From positions 2,356,001 to 2,420,000 of the forward strand of contig NZ_JACCFQ010000001.1 in assembly GCF_013410215.1 (NCBI RefSeq): DNA of 64,000 nucleotides, in the 5' to 3' direction. The stretch comes from Nesterenkonia sandarakina (GTDB lineage: Bacteria; Actinomycetota; Actinomycetes; Actinomycetales; Micrococcaceae). The first letter of the stretch is position 1; each line of letters opens with the position of its first letter. Below are positions 47,710 to 56,853 of the stretch, piece after piece. The notes below the pieces were generated by a model, which had not been told where the DNA came from, ran no database searches, and saw nothing but the letters and a program-made list of their open reading frames with translations. The position numbers and the translations under genes are program-made.

Positions 47710-49539
47710 TTATCCGTGGCGCTTGGCGCGGGCTGCGGCCTTCTCGTAGAGGTTCTCCACGACCCGCTGGAAGTCATGCATGACCTCGGCACGGCGGATC
47801 TTCAACGAAGGTGTCAGGTGCCCTGAATCGATGGTGAAGTCGTCCTCGAGCACGGTGAAGCTGCGAATCGACTCTGCCTTTGAGACGCTCGCATTGGTGG
47901 AGTCGATGACCTCCTGCAGGTGCGCGAGGACCTCGGGGTGTTCGGTGAGCTCCTTCATCGAGGTGTCTGGGTCCAGTCCTTTGCTGCGCAGCCACGCAGG
48001 CATGACATCTCCGTCAAGGGTGATCATCGCGCTGATGAAGGGCTTTCCGTCTCCGACGACCACAGCCTGGGAGACCAGCAGGTCTGCACGGATGGCGTCT
48101 TCCAGCTGTGCCGGGGCGACGTTCTTCCCGCCGGCCGTCACCAGGATCTCCTTCTTGCGTCCGGTGATGATCAGCCGTCCCGCCTCGTCGAGGCGTCCGA
48201 GGTCCCCGGTGTAGAACCAGCCGTCGGTGGAGAAGGACTCGGCGTTGAGCTCGGGCCGGTTGCGGTAGCCACGGAAGACGCTGCTGCCGCGGACCAGCAG
48301 TTCGCCGTCGGCCTCGACCCGGACGGCGTTGCCCGGCAGCGGAATGCCGACGGTGCCGATCCGGTAGACGGACGGGATGTTTCCGGTGACGGGGGCCGTG
48401 GTCTCGGTGAGACCGTAGCCTTCGATGATCTGGATGCCGACGCCGTGGAAGAAGTGACCCAGACGTTCACCCAGAGGTGAGCCGCCGGAGAACGCATGGG
48501 TGACGTTCCCACCCATCCGGCGACGCAGTTTCGAGTAGACCAGTCTGCTGAACAGCGCGTGCTTCAGGCGCAGGCCCAGTGGGGCGCCGCCGTCTGCGGT
48601 GGCCTGGGACCAGGCCACCGCAGTGTCTGCCGCGGCCGCGAAGATCCGCTTCTTGCCGTCGCCCTCGGCCTTCAGCGCCGCAGCGTTGTAGATCTTTTCA
48701 AAGACTCGGGGAACCCCGAGCAGGAAGGTCGGACGAATCACACCCAGGTCTTCGATGAGCTGCTTGATGTCGGGGGTGTGTGCGACCCGTCCGCCTGCGG
48801 CGATGAAGATCACGGAGATGAACCGGGCGAAGACATGGGCCATGGGGAGGAACAAGACGGTGGAGGAGTGCTTTCCGACCACCCCGTCCATGGCGGCAAG
48901 GGTTTGCAGGCTGTGCTCCACGAAGTTTGCGTGGGTCAGCTCGCAGCCTTTGGGACGACCGGTGGCGCCGGAGGTGTAGATGATGGTCGCGAGATCCTCG
49001 CCGACGGCGGCGGCCCGCCGGGCTTCCAATACCTGATCTGTGACGGCGCGCCCAGCGTCCCGGAGCTGATCAAGAACACTGGTCTCCATGAGCAGCACGT
49101 CCGGAGCTTTCGGGAGTCCCGAGCTCGCCAACCCCTCGAGGATGGTCTCCCGGTGCTCTGGGGTCTCGGCGAAGACCAGGCTGAGCTCGGAGTCCTCGGC
49201 GATCCACGCGAGCTGTGACGCGGAGGAGGTCTCATAGACCGGCACCGAGACCGCACCGGCGTACCAGAGCGCGAAGTCCAGCAGGCTCCATTCGTACCGG
49301 GTTGCGGACATCAGCCCGACCCGGTCTCCGGCTGCCACGCCGTGCTTCAGCAGGCCCTTGGCCAGCGCCGTGACATCGGCATGGAAATCCTGAGCGGAGA
49401 CGTCCACCCAGCCACCGGCGGCATCGCGTCGGGTGAACAGGATGTTGTCAGGGTCCTCGCTGCGCTGCTGCTGAAGCAGATCGGTGATGTTCATCTCGGA
49501 CGGCACGTCGACGAGCGCCGGTATCGCGATTTCCTGCAC
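47710..49539 (-). CDS. AMP-dependent long-chain fatty-acid--CoA ligase (FadD15-like)
   Basis: A 609-residue acyl-adenylate-forming enzyme that activates fatty acids to acyl-CoA. The P-loop motif is TIIYTSGATGRPKGCELTH; the A5-type motif is IIEGYGLTETTAPVTGN; the hinge region has GWFYTGDLGRLDEAGRLIITGRKKEILVTAGGKNVAPAQLEDAI. Length and order fit actinobacterial FadD15. It starts with GTG at 49539 behind GGGAGGA. It stands alone, convergent with the ABC exporter operon. A later start at MNITDLLQQ (residue 16) is possible. Confidence 0.93.
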   Translation of the reverse strand: MQEIAIPALVDVPSEMNITDLLQQQRSEDPDNILFTRRDAAGGWVDVSAQDFHADVTALAKGLLKHGVAAGDRVGLMSATRYEWSLLDFALWYAGAVSVPVYETSSASQLAWIAEDSELSLVFAETPEHRETILEGLASSGLPKAPDVLLMETSVLDQLRDAGRAVTDQVLEARRAAAVGEDLATIIYTSGATGRPKGCELTHANFVEHSLQTLAAMDGVVGKHSSTVLFLPMAHVFARFISVIFIAAGGRVAHTPDIKQLIEDLGVIRPTFLLGVPRVFEKIYNAAALKAEGDGKKRIFAAAADTAVAWSQATADGGAPLGLRLKHALFSRLVYSKLRRRMGGNVTHAFSGGSPLGERLGHFFHGVGIQIIEGYGLTETTAPVTGNIPSVYRIGTVGIPLPGNAVRVEADGELLVRGSSVFRGYRNRPELNAESFSTDGWFYTGDLGRLDEAGRLIITGRKKEILVTAGGKNVAPAQLEDAIRADLLVSQAVVVGDGKPFISAMITLDGDVMPAWLRSKGLDPDTSMKELTEHPEVLAHLQEVIDSTNASVSKAESIRSFTVLEDDFTIDSGHLTPSLKIRRAEVMHDFQRVVENLYEKAAARAKRHG

Positions 49540-49684
49540 GGAGTTCCTCCCGGTCTGGTGACGCGTTATCGGGCAAGCGATGCCCAGTTAGTGATCGGTT
49601 GCCGATCACCGCCTCGGGAAGCGTATCCTGCCTGGCTTGGCGTGTGCTCACAGCCGAAACCTGACGACGACGTGTGAAGCCGCA

Positions 49685-49720
49685 GGTCACGGGACGTGAC
49701 CGGCCCGGGTCAGACCCGGG
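49685..49720 (-). terminator. Two adjacent hairpins at the end of the small membrane protein gene
   Basis: GGTCACG/CGTGACC pairs at 49685-49691/49695-49701 and CCCGGGT/ACCCGGG at 49704-49710/49714-49720. The second spans the stop codon of the minus-strand gene ending at 49710. No T-run follows. Confidence 0.45.
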
Positions 49721-50069
49721 GGAGGTCCACGTGCTTGATCGCACCGTCCTTCAGCCGCAGCAGCACGTTGCGTGGCGGGCGTTCTGCGGAGGCTGGGTAG
49801 GTCAGGGTGAACGGTTCTCCGGCCGTGAGCGTGATCGGAAGCTCCACCGGTTCACGCCGCAGGGCCTCCGCGAGGCTGTCCCGCTCGTTGAGAATGGCGA
49901 CGACTGTTACGTCGATGCTGCTGGTCAGCGTGATGGTCCCGGGTCGGTGGGAGGCAGTGATCCGGGCGTCCCGACCGAGGTGACCCCGCGCGATGGCCAC
50001 CACCACGGCAGCAACTGCCAGGATGGTGATCGCGCCAGCAGCCAGCCAGTTCGCAGAGAGAAGGTCCAT
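49710..50069 (-). CDS. Hypothetical protein with one N-terminal membrane helix
   Basis: A 119-residue protein of unknown function. An N-terminal transmembrane helix (WLAAGAITILAVAAVVVAIARG) anchors a beta-rich domain (ARITASHRPGTITLTSSIDVTVVAILNERDSLAEALRREPVELPITLTAGEPFTLTYPASAERPPRNVLLRLKDG). It is flanked by gaps of 170 and 223 nt. The downstream-coordinate gap has a 13-bp direct repeat GTGAACTCAGCCG twice at 50249-50274. Confidence 0.6.
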   Translation of the reverse strand: MDLLSANWLAAGAITILAVAAVVVAIARGHLGRDARITASHRPGTITLTSSIDVTVVAILNERDSLAEALRREPVELPITLTAGEPFTLTYPASAERPPRNVLLRLKDGAIKHVDLPRV

Positions 50070-50292
50070 GGACGCAACCCTACGCAGTCAGCAGAGTTCG
50101 GTGAGCACGACGCGAGGTCGATTTGCTGCGAAAGCGAAGCCGACCGGATTCGCATCCGGGTCTTGGGCGGCACGACGGGGGAGCGGTGCCGCACCCTCCA
50201 GGGGTGCGCTGCGGGCGTCGCGAAGGTGCCCTGAGAAGGGCTCCGGACGTGAACTCAGCCGGTGAACTCAGCCGGTGGGATCAGGCGGTCGG

Positions 50293-50628
50293 CTAGCCGA
50301 GATGGTCGCGAAGGCGTTTCGGAGCGCGGGCCTCCCATGCCTCCTGCAGCAGTTCTCTCAGCTCCTGCGCATCAACATGATCCAGGCGCACCAGCACACT
50401 GGTGTGATCGCGGAAGTGATCCGTGGTGAAGAACTTCACCGGGTCTGACTGGAGCAGGGCTTCACGTTCCTCCAAGCTGCTGCGCCAACAGATCAGGATC
50501 CCCGGGGCTTCGTGTATTCGAGCGAAGATCCTGCCCCGGACGTAGAACCCCGGGGTCCCCCAGGAGGGCCGTTCGATGACCTCCGGAAGCTCCAGTGCCA
50601 GGCGGCGGACATCCTCTTCGGTAGTCAT
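50293..50628 (-). CDS. MmcQ/YjbR family DNA-binding protein
   Basis: A 111-residue protein with the MmcQ/YjbR (CyaY-like) pattern: TTEEDVRRLALELPEVIERPSWGTPGFYVRGRIFARIHEAPGILICWRSSLEEREALLQSDPVKFFTTDHFRDHTSVLVRLDHVDAQELRELLQEAWEARAPKRL. Family members are often labelled DNA-binding on thin evidence; function is unknown. It is a single gene between two small intergenic regions. Confidence 0.87.
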   Translation of the reverse strand: MTTEEDVRRLALELPEVIERPSWGTPGFYVRGRIFARIHEAPGILICWRSSLEEREALLQSDPVKFFTTDHFRDHTSVLVRLDHVDAQELRELLQEAWEARAPKRLRDHLG

Positions 50629-50718
50629 GCCGAGACCGAATCACAGCGGATCATGTGACCAGTGTGGCGAGTCCGAGGGCATTCAGCCATAACTGGGGAC
50701 TGGTAGTGCGCAGGGAGA

Positions 50719-50748
50719 CCCCGCTCAGCACGATGAAGCTGAGCGGGG
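50719..50748 (-). terminator. Hairpin terminator after the DUF4190/DUF4352-like gene
   Basis: CCCCGCTCAG (50719-50728) pairs with CTGAGCGGGG (50739-50748). It lies 26 nt past the stop of the minus-strand gene at 50774. GGAG/CTCC sequences flank the stem. Confidence 0.68.
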
Positions 50749-50773
50749 CCTCCGTGGGTTGGAACCGAGCTGA

Positions 50774-51679
50774 CTACTGAACTGCGAAGAAGTGATCCTC
50801 GGTGTCCACGAATCCAAGGCGCACACGCAGCGCACCATCCTCATCGCCTTCAGGAACGGCGAGCGCGACGTTGCCCTCTTCGGTGCCCCCGTTGTACAGC
50901 TCGGTGGCGGAATCAAACTCATCGGGCGCGATCACCAGCTGGTCAAAGGCGCTGACGGTTTCGCCGCTGCCAGAGACGTAGGCCACTTCGGTTCCCAGCA
51001 GGGGGACCTCAGATTCATCGCCCAAGTAGGTGGCGGTCATATTGATGAGAGCGTAGCTAGAGCCCTCCGGGGCCGGATCGCTGAACTCGTTCTCTGCGGC
51101 GATCTGGTCGTCGGCATTGAGCGTGACGCTGTTGATCGTCACCTCCCAGTCTTCGTTGGAGACCGTCTCACCGATGGGCAGGGGATTCTCGCGCGAACCT
51201 TCATCGCCGGCATCTTCGGCGGGGGTGGGTTCTGCACCCTCATCCTCCTGAGCCTGGGCAGCCTCGCTCTCTTCTTCTGCCTCGGCCGCCTCCTCTTCCG
51301 CCACAGTGGCTTCGGCTTCCTCCGAGGTGTCGGCTTCGGCGGTGTCAGAACCTTCGGTGCTCTGCATCTCATCGTCCACAGCCGTCATGAACGCCCCGAA
51401 TAAAGCAAACCCAATGATGGCGATCAGCACGGCAAGGGCCCCCGTGATCACACCTGTTATACCTTGGCCACGGCCCCGGCGCTTGACAAAGGCAATAGTG
51501 CCCAGCACGACGGCGATGGGTCCGAGAATGAAGCTCACACCCGCTATGACAGGAATGAAGCTCAGCACGATGGCGACGATGCCGACCACCATGGCTGCGA
51601 TCCCCAGTCCTTTGCTGGAAGGCGCGTGCTGCTGCTGCTGAGGTGGTGGATAGGGGTACTCGTGGGTCGGTGCAGACAT
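50774..51679 (-). CDS. DUF4190 and DUF4352-like membrane-anchored protein
   Basis: A 301-residue protein. A proline/glutamine-rich cytoplasmic N-terminus (YPYPPPQQQQH) leads to a DUF4190-like pair of membrane helices (GLGIAAMVVGIVAIVLSFIPVIAG; ILGPIAVVLGTIAFVKRRGRGQGITGVITGALAVLIAIIGFALFG). A long acidic Glu/Ala linker follows (about residues 105-160), then an exposed beta domain of DUF4352 type (NPLPIGETVSNEDWEVTINSVTLNADD, YALINMTATYLGDESEVP). It is probably an extracytoplasmic sensing or binding protein. Function unknown. Confidence 0.82.
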   Translation of the reverse strand: MSAPTHEYPYPPPQQQQHAPSSKGLGIAAMVVGIVAIVLSFIPVIAGVSFILGPIAVVLGTIAFVKRRGRGQGITGVITGALAVLIAIIGFALFGAFMTAVDDEMQSTEGSDTAEADTSEEAEATVAEEEAAEAEEESEAAQAQEDEGAEPTPAEDAGDEGSRENPLPIGETVSNEDWEVTINSVTLNADDQIAAENEFSDPAPEGSSYALINMTATYLGDESEVPLLGTEVAYVSGSGETVSAFDQLVIAPDEFDSATELYNGGTEEGNVALAVPEGDEDGALRVRLGFVDTEDHFFAVQ

Positions 51680-52172
51680 GATTTCCTCTCGGCGCGAGTG
51701 AACGCTCAGATACGGTTTACTTTTCGACAGTTCTGCTCCCCCTGGCTATTCACATTATGGCGCGGGGGAGAGAACTACAAGACTCGAACAAAACAACATC
51801 ATCAGGCGGCGATTCATCTCTGTAGGCCGGGTCTGATAGCCGCTGAACCCGTGCGGATCACCCTTTGAGCTGCGCCGCCGGACTTCTGAGTTTGTTCTTG
51901 CCGCGATAGTAGACAAAGCCTCTGACATGTCCCGCGACACAGCAGCGAGACACCATTGATCTGGAGAGTCGATACAGGATTGAACCGGGATCGATGACAC
52001 AGAAAGCCCTCAGAGCTCGCTGCGGCCGGAATCTGCGACTGACCTCAGGAGTGACTGTCGACGCGGGCGCAGGGAAGATTTCTGAGAAACTTCGCCCCGG
52101 CGTTGAACGCACCCCACCCGAGAGACGTAACCCATAGACCATTTGCAATCACTGGTGGAGGGACGCGACGAC
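51680..52172. other. 493-nt region of lower GC without a convincing gene
   Basis: The stretch between the DUF4190/DUF4352-like gene (-) and the small + gene at 52173 is clearly less GC-rich than the window. Short open frames exist on the minus strand (for example 51858-52148), but they lack a Shine-Dalgarno and any recognisable pattern. I see no RNA gene or repeat in it. It may hold promoters for both flanking genes or be decayed sequence. Confidence 0.4.
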
Positions 52173-52391
52173 ATGAGTACTCGGGCCCAACTGGAGAAGC
52201 AGGCGCACCTGGCGCTGCTGGACGTGGACAAGTATCGGCTGGAGGCCCACGCCGCGCGGGAGGCGCGAGATCTGGGCAGCTCCTATGCAGCCTTCGAGGA
52301 CATCATCACTGCCGCGCGTGCAGGCAGGGCCGCCCTGGAAGCCGTGGAAAGCATCAATGAACAGCGGCGCCGCCGGGAACCTGCCGCCTAG
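52173..52391 (+). CDS. Small hypothetical helical protein
   Basis: A 72-residue protein (MSTRAQLEKQAHLALLDVD...) that is predicted to be all-helical, with alternating charged and alanine-rich stretches (YRLEAHAAREARDLGSSYAAFEDIITAARAGRAALEAVESINEQRRRR). No family is recognised. An upstream GGTGGAGGG lies 11 nt before the ATG. It ends about 60 nt from the terminator of the opposite-strand tRNA gene. Confidence 0.5.
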   Translation: MSTRAQLEKQAHLALLDVDKYRLEAHAAREARDLGSSYAAFEDIITAARAGRAALEAVESINEQRRRREPAA

Positions 52392-52458
52392 TCAGGACCG
52401 CGCGTGCGCACGGCAGAGCCCACCAGATGAGGCCCGCCACAGGAAGCGAACAACGGAA

Positions 52459-52488
52459 AACGGCCCTGGTCAGATGACCAGGGCCGTT
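52459..52488 (-). terminator. Terminator of tRNA-His
   Basis: A 14-bp perfect stem (52459-52472 with 52475-52488; arm AACGGCCCTGGTCA) followed on the minus strand by TTCCG. It starts 4 nt past the tRNA 3' end. Confidence 0.8.
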
Positions 52489-52491
52489 CCA

Positions 52492-52567
52492 TGGGGTGAG
52501 CGACGGGGCTTGAACCCGCGACCCTCGCGACCACAACGCGATGCTCTACCAGCTGAGCTACGCCCAC
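52492..52567 (-). tRNA. tRNA-His (GTG anticodon)
   Basis: A 76-nt cloverleaf on the minus strand. The acceptor stem pairs GTGGGCG with CGCTCAC; the D-arm contains AGCTCAGCTGGTAGAGC; the anticodon arm is CGCGT-TGTGGTC-GCG with anticodon GTG; the T-arm has GGGTTCAAGCCCC-type sequence. The discriminator is C73 and CCA is encoded. A G precedes position 1, as needed for the G-1:C73 pair of tRNA-His. The neighbouring orn gene on the same strand is a familiar actinobacterial context. Confidence 0.96.
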
Positions 52568-52672
52568 CATGTGAAGCCGTGACCGGCTTCGGAGTCGCTG
52601 CACATCAGCCCGGAAGGGCTGAAAGCAACGCAGATCAGTCTACACAGATCTCCTGGGAATCCGGAAATCGTC

Positions 52673-53287
52673 TCAGCTCGGTTTGAAGACCGTCCGACGG
52701 TAATGACGCAGCTCCTCGATGGAGTCCCGGATGTCGCCCAGTGCCCGATGATTTCCGGTCTTCGCCGGAGCGGACTTCTTCGCCTCCGGGTACCACCGGG
52801 CGGAGAGCTCCTTGATCGTGGAGACGTCGATGAGCCGGTAATGCAGGTGCTTTATGAGATCCGGCATGGCCACACGCAGGAAGGCCTTGTCCGCGTGGAT
52901 CGAGTTTCCAGCCAGCGGGGCGACCCCCGCCTCTGGGATCCACGCCTTGATGTACTCCAGCACGCGCTGTTCCGCGGTCTGCACCGAGACCCCGTGCCGG
53001 AGGTCCTCCAACAGCCCGGAGGCGGTGTGCATCTTCTGCACGATCGGGGCCATGGTCTCGATCCGTTCCGCCGGGTCGGGGGTGATGACCACCTGGACGC
53101 CCTCGCCGAGGATGTTCAGCTCGGCGTCGGTGACCAGGGCCGCGATCTCCACCAGGACGTCGTGGTCCGGGTCCAGGCCGGTCATCTCGCAGTCGATCCA
53201 GACCATCCGGCCGGCCCAGGAGCCGCCGGGGCGGGTCTGCGCGGTGGAGCTGGATGAGGCGTTGGTCTCAGTCTCTTGGGAAGTCAC
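52673..53287 (-). CDS. orn: Oligoribonuclease
   Basis: A 3'-5' exoribonuclease of the DEDDh family that degrades di- to pentaribonucleotides, including pGpG. The first two metal ligands are Asp32 and Glu34 in MVWIDCEMTGLD; further motifs are LAGNSIHADKAFLRVAMPDL and NHRALGDIRDSIEEL with the catalytic histidine and last aspartate. The GTG start at 53287 gives a 27-residue serine/threonine-rich N-terminus that most Orn proteins lack; a start at MVWIDCEM (53206) would be closer to the usual length. Confidence 0.95.
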   Translation of the reverse strand: MTSQETETNASSSSTAQTRPGGSWAGRMVWIDCEMTGLDPDHDVLVEIAALVTDAELNILGEGVQVVITPDPAERIETMAPIVQKMHTASGLLEDLRHGVSVQTAEQRVLEYIKAWIPEAGVAPLAGNSIHADKAFLRVAMPDLIKHLHYRLIDVSTIKELSARWYPEAKKSAPAKTGNHRALGDIRDSIEELRHYRRTVFKPS

Positions 53288-53357
53288 GGTTCGTACTCTA
53301 CCGACAGCCGTTCAGGCACCGGGGTCAGCCCGGGCAGTGGTGATAAATTCAAAGGCG

Positions 53358-55220
53358 ATGAGCGCTGAGGCTGGAGCCACCGAGAACAGCCCCGCACTGG
53401 GAGGTGCTGAGGGTCCCCTCGGGCTCGGCAACCCCGCCCGCACCGCGACCACCGACCCTGTTGCTGGACGGCCGCGCAAGCGGGACATCTGGCTGCACAT
53501 CCTGCGTTCCTCCACCCGCCCCAAGAGCATCTGGTCCCCGCTTCTCGAAGGCCTGCTCGGCTCGATGCTGGTGCTGCTGGGATCCTTCGGCGTCGGCTGG
53601 CTGGTCAGCGTCTCCCCATTGTCCCGTCAGCCGTGGATCATCACCTTCCGCACCGAACCGGCCGGCGTCGTCGTCGCCACGATCGCGCTGACCCTGGGGT
53701 GCTGGGTGATGCTGCGCGCCTGGCTGCGGCTGGGTCGCGTCCTGGAGGACCCGGATCAGTCGAAGCACTGGCCCGCAGGATCGCTGCGCACTGTCAACGC
53801 CGCCGTCGTGCTCTGGTCGCTCCCGCAGCTGGTGACCATCCCGATCTTCTCCCGCGACGTCTTCGCCTACCTCAACCAGGGACGCCTGGTGCTGGCCGGT
53901 CAGGACCCCTACACCACCGGGGTCTCCACCCTGAACAACTGGTTCCAGCTCGGCACAGACATCCTCTGGGCTGAATCTGAGACCCCCTATGGTCCGCTGT
54001 TCCTCTGGCTCGAGGCCGCGGTGATGAGCGTCAGCGCAGACAGTCCCGACCTCGCGCTCTTCCTCTTCCGGCTCGCCTGCGTGGGCGGAGTGGTCATGAT
54101 GATGATCTTCGTGCCCAAGCTCGCCCGGCTGCACGGGGTCGACCCCGCACGGGCACAGTGGATCACGCTGGCGAACCCGCTGCTGATCATCAGCTTCATC
54201 TCCAGCGCCCACAATGACGCCATCATGGTCGGCTTCGCGCTGGCCGGGGTCTACGCCGCAGCGCATGGCAGGGGAGTGCTCGCCACGCTGCTGGTGGTGG
54301 TCTCGATCGGGATCAAACCGATCACCATCGTGCTGCTGCCCTTCATCGGGCTGCTCTGGGCGGGCCCCGGCGCCTCCTGGTCCCGGAAGTTCCGCTACTG
54401 GTTCCTCACCGCCGGCATCGCCGCCGCGGTCATGGTCAGCATCGGCCTTCTGCAGGGCTACGGCTTCGGCTGGCTCGCGGTGCTCGCCGGCACCGGCACC
54501 GGCAGCGTCTTCTGGTCCCCGATCGGGATCGCCGACGGCTGGCTGAGCACCCTGCTGCGCTCCTTCGGCCTGGACAGCGGCTGGACCCTGGAGATCTTCA
54601 AAGTGGCCGGGCGGATCCTCTCGGTGGCGGTGGTGCTCTGGCTGATGTTCCGCGGGGATGAGCGGTTCGTCGTCCAGCGCATGGTCTGGGCGTTCACCGC
54701 CCTGGTGGTGCTCTCACCGATCATCCAGCCCTGGTACCTGCTGTGGCTGCTGCCGCTCTTCGCGATCACCGGGATCCGCAAAGACTGGCAGTTCAAGTGG
54801 GTGGTGTTCACCATCGCCTTCTTCCTGGCCTTCGGCGCCTCAGACCAACTCTCGATCTACCAGTTCCTCGGACTGGATCAGCAGATGATCGCGCTTTCAA
54901 TAGCGGTCTCCTGGATCTGCATCGTCTGGCTGGCCCTGCTGGACCGACAGACCCGCTGGGTCCTCTGGGACGGCTGGGGACTGCCCTCAGTCCGCTGGGA
55001 GTGGCCCCGGCTGCGGGGACGACGATCCAGCCCGCGCGAAGACACCACCGAAGACACCACTGAAGACACCGACGACGACGGCGCGGCCGCCAGTCCCGCC
55101 GAAGCCGGAAGTCCCGCGGCTGTCACCGCGCCCGCGGCCCGGGGTAAGTCCGGCGGCTCACCGCTGAAGAATCCAGGCGCCGCACCCGCGGGAGAGGAGA
55201 GCGCCCCCGGTGCGCGCTAA
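53358..55220 (+). CDS. GT-C mannosyltransferase, MptB-like (polyprenol-phosphate-mannose dependent)
   Basis: A 620-residue polytopic membrane protein with about 13 membrane segments. The family hallmark is PIFSRDVFAYLNQGRLVLAGQDPYTTGVS, with WAESETPYGPLFLWLEA and SSAHNDAIMVGFALAG, then VLSPIIQPWYLLWLLPLF, as in MptA/MptB alpha-1,6-mannosyltransferases that build lipomannan-type glycans from polyprenol-phosphomannose. The C-terminal tail is charged with a 12-nt tandem repeat (EDTTEDTTEDT). GATAAA lies 10 nt before the ATG with no clear Shine-Dalgarno, so a leaderless start is possible. It overlaps the next gene by 11 nt. Confidence 0.85.
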   Translation: MSAEAGATENSPALGGAEGPLGLGNPARTATTDPVAGRPRKRDIWLHILRSSTRPKSIWSPLLEGLLGSMLVLLGSFGVGWLVSVSPLSRQPWIITFRTEPAGVVVATIALTLGCWVMLRAWLRLGRVLEDPDQSKHWPAGSLRTVNAAVVLWSLPQLVTIPIFSRDVFAYLNQGRLVLAGQDPYTTGVSTLNNWFQLGTDILWAESETPYGPLFLWLEAAVMSVSADSPDLALFLFRLACVGGVVMMMIFVPKLARLHGVDPARAQWITLANPLLIISFISSAHNDAIMVGFALAGVYAAAHGRGVLATLLVVVSIGIKPITIVLLPFIGLLWAGPGASWSRKFRYWFLTAGIAAAVMVSIGLLQGYGFGWLAVLAGTGTGSVFWSPIGIADGWLSTLLRSFGLDSGWTLEIFKVAGRILSVAVVLWLMFRGDERFVVQRMVWAFTALVVLSPIIQPWYLLWLLPLFAITGIRKDWQFKWVVFTIAFFLAFGASDQLSIYQFLGLDQQMIALSIAVSWICIVWLALLDRQTRWVLWDGWGLPSVRWEWPRLRGRRSSPREDTTEDTTEDTDDDGAAASPAEAGSPAAVTAPAARGKSGGSPLKNPGAAPAGEESAPGAR

Positions 55221-56853
55221 TCCCGTCTCACGCAACGCGCTGCGCGCCCGGTCCTTCCTGGGCCAGTGGCCACCGACCGCCTGGCTGATCGGCGGAGAGG
55301 AGGCCGCCGCCTCACACACCGCACGGCAGGGCCTGCTCGCCTCGATCATGATCATGCTCGGGTCCTGGGGGGTCGGCTGGCTGGCCATGACCCCGCAGTC
55401 GCTGCTCGCGCTGAACCCGGTGCTGCTGCCGCTGCGCACGACGACGGCGGGAGTCATCACCTGTACGGTGCTGCTGGTCCTGGGAGCGCTGCTGCTGCTG
55501 CGATCCTGGCTGCGACTCTCACAGCGGGTGGGCTCCTGGTCCGCCCGGACCACACCGCTGATGCGCCGAACGCTGCTGATGTGGGCCACGCCGCTGATGT
55601 TCACCCTGCCGATCTTCTCCCGCGACGTCTACTCCTACCTGGCCCAGGGCCGGGTGCTGCACGCAGGGCTCAATCCCTATGAACATGGCGTCTCGGAGCT
55701 GCCCGGCTGGTTCATGGAGGGAGCCGATGGGCTCTGGGCGGAATCTCCCTCGCCCTACGGTCCGCTGTTCCTGGTGCTCGCGCAGCTGGTCTGGTTCCTC
55801 TCCGGGGGGATCCCCGAGGTCGCGATCGCGATGTTCCGGGCGCTCTCACTGCTCGGGATCGCGCTGATGCTCTATTGCATCCCGCGCCTGGCGAAGGCCT
55901 TCGGCTCGGAGCCCTCCTGGGCGCTCTGGGTGTGCCTGCTGAACCCGCTGACCCTGCTGGTCTTCATCCCGGCGGCGCATAACGACGCCTTGATGATCGG
56001 GCTGATGCTCGCCGGCACGCTCGCCGGGCTGCGGAGGAAACGCCTGCTGTGCATCGTGTTCTTGGTCGCGGCGATCGCGGTGAAGCCCATCGCGATGGTG
56101 GTGCTGCCCTTCATCCTGCTGCTGCCGCTGCGCGACACCGCCGCGCTGCGAGACCGGTTCCGCGAATGGGCGATCGGCGGCACCGCGGCCGCTGTGCTGC
56201 TGATCGCCGGCGGCGCGGCGCTGGGCATCGGGCTGGGCTGGATCGCCTCCGCGCTCGGTGCGGGTGCCGCAGTGCTGCAGGCCGCCCCGGTGGGGCTGCT
56301 GGGGATCGGGATCGGCGCCGCCGCGGAAGCACTCACCGGAGTCGAGGCCGCCAGGGTCACGCAGATCATCTACACCCTGGCCCGCGCCGCAGCCGGAGGC
56401 GTGCTCGCGTGGATGCTGCTGCGCCGCGCCGTCGGGAACCCGGTCCTCTGGGCCGGCTACGGCCTGACCCTGGTGGTGCTGACCTCCTCGATCATCCAAC
56501 CCTGGTACCTGCTCTGGCTGCTGCCGTTCTACGCAGTGGTCCATGTCTACCGCGGACGAGTCCTGGTCCTGGTCACCACGGTCTTCACCGTGATGGTGCT
56601 GCTCTCCATGGTCGGGCAGCTCTCGGTGGCGCAATGGATCGACGCGGCAGCGATTCACACCATCGCCATCACCGTGGTGACGCTGTACCTGATCTACGTG
56701 GTCTTCCTGGACCCCAACACCACCGACTTCTTCGACATGCGGCGCCGCTCCCAGCGCTGGAATGCGCAGCACGGGTGGCAGCGGCTGAGAGGATTGACCC
56801 CGCCGCGCACCTCCTGGGCGGCCGAGGACATCTACGAGAAGGACACCCCGTGA
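55210..56853 (+). CDS. GT-C mannosyltransferase, second MptB-like paralogue
   Basis: A 547-residue paralogue of the preceding protein. It shares PIFSRDVYSYLAQGRVLHAGLNPYEHGVSELP, WAESPSPYGPLFLVLAQ, AAHNDALMIGLMLAG and LTSSIIQPWYLLWLLPFY, with about 13 membrane segments. A tandem pair of MptB-like genes suggests successive mannosylation of one glycan, or division into elongation and branching. The GTG start at 55210 overlaps the upstream gene by 11 nt and the stop overlaps the next gene by 4 nt. Confidence 0.85.
   Translation: MRANPVSRNALRARSFLGQWPPTAWLIGGEEAAASHTARQGLLASIMIMLGSWGVGWLAMTPQSLLALNPVLLPLRTTTAGVITCTVLLVLGALLLLRSWLRLSQRVGSWSARTTPLMRRTLLMWATPLMFTLPIFSRDVYSYLAQGRVLHAGLNPYEHGVSELPGWFMEGADGLWAESPSPYGPLFLVLAQLVWFLSGGIPEVAIAMFRALSLLGIALMLYCIPRLAKAFGSEPSWALWVCLLNPLTLLVFIPAAHNDALMIGLMLAGTLAGLRRKRLLCIVFLVAAIAVKPIAMVVLPFILLLPLRDTAALRDRFREWAIGGTAAAVLLIAGGAALGIGLGWIASALGAGAAVLQAAPVGLLGIGIGAAAEALTGVEAARVTQIIYTLARAAAGGVLAWMLLRRAVGNPVLWAGYGLTLVVLTSSIIQPWYLLWLLPFYAVVHVYRGRVLVLVTTVFTVMVLLSMVGQLSVAQWIDAAAIHTIAITVVTLYLIYVVFLDPNTTDFFDMRRRSQRWNAQHGWQRLRGLTPPRTSWAAEDIYEKDTP

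Noticed and set aside
50249-50274. 13-bp tandem repeat GTGAACTCAGCCG as a CRISPR or iteron
   Set aside because: Only two full copies with no spacers and no associated genes; a simple local duplication.
51858-52148. A 96-codon minus-strand frame in the low-GC gap
   Set aside because: No Shine-Dalgarno, no recognisable pattern, cysteine/arginine-rich composition, and overlapping frames are equally open.
52492-52567. tRNA-His as an attachment site of an integrated island
   Set aside because: No direct repeat of the tRNA 3' end, integrase gene or foreign gene block was found in the window; orn follows as in normal chromosomes.
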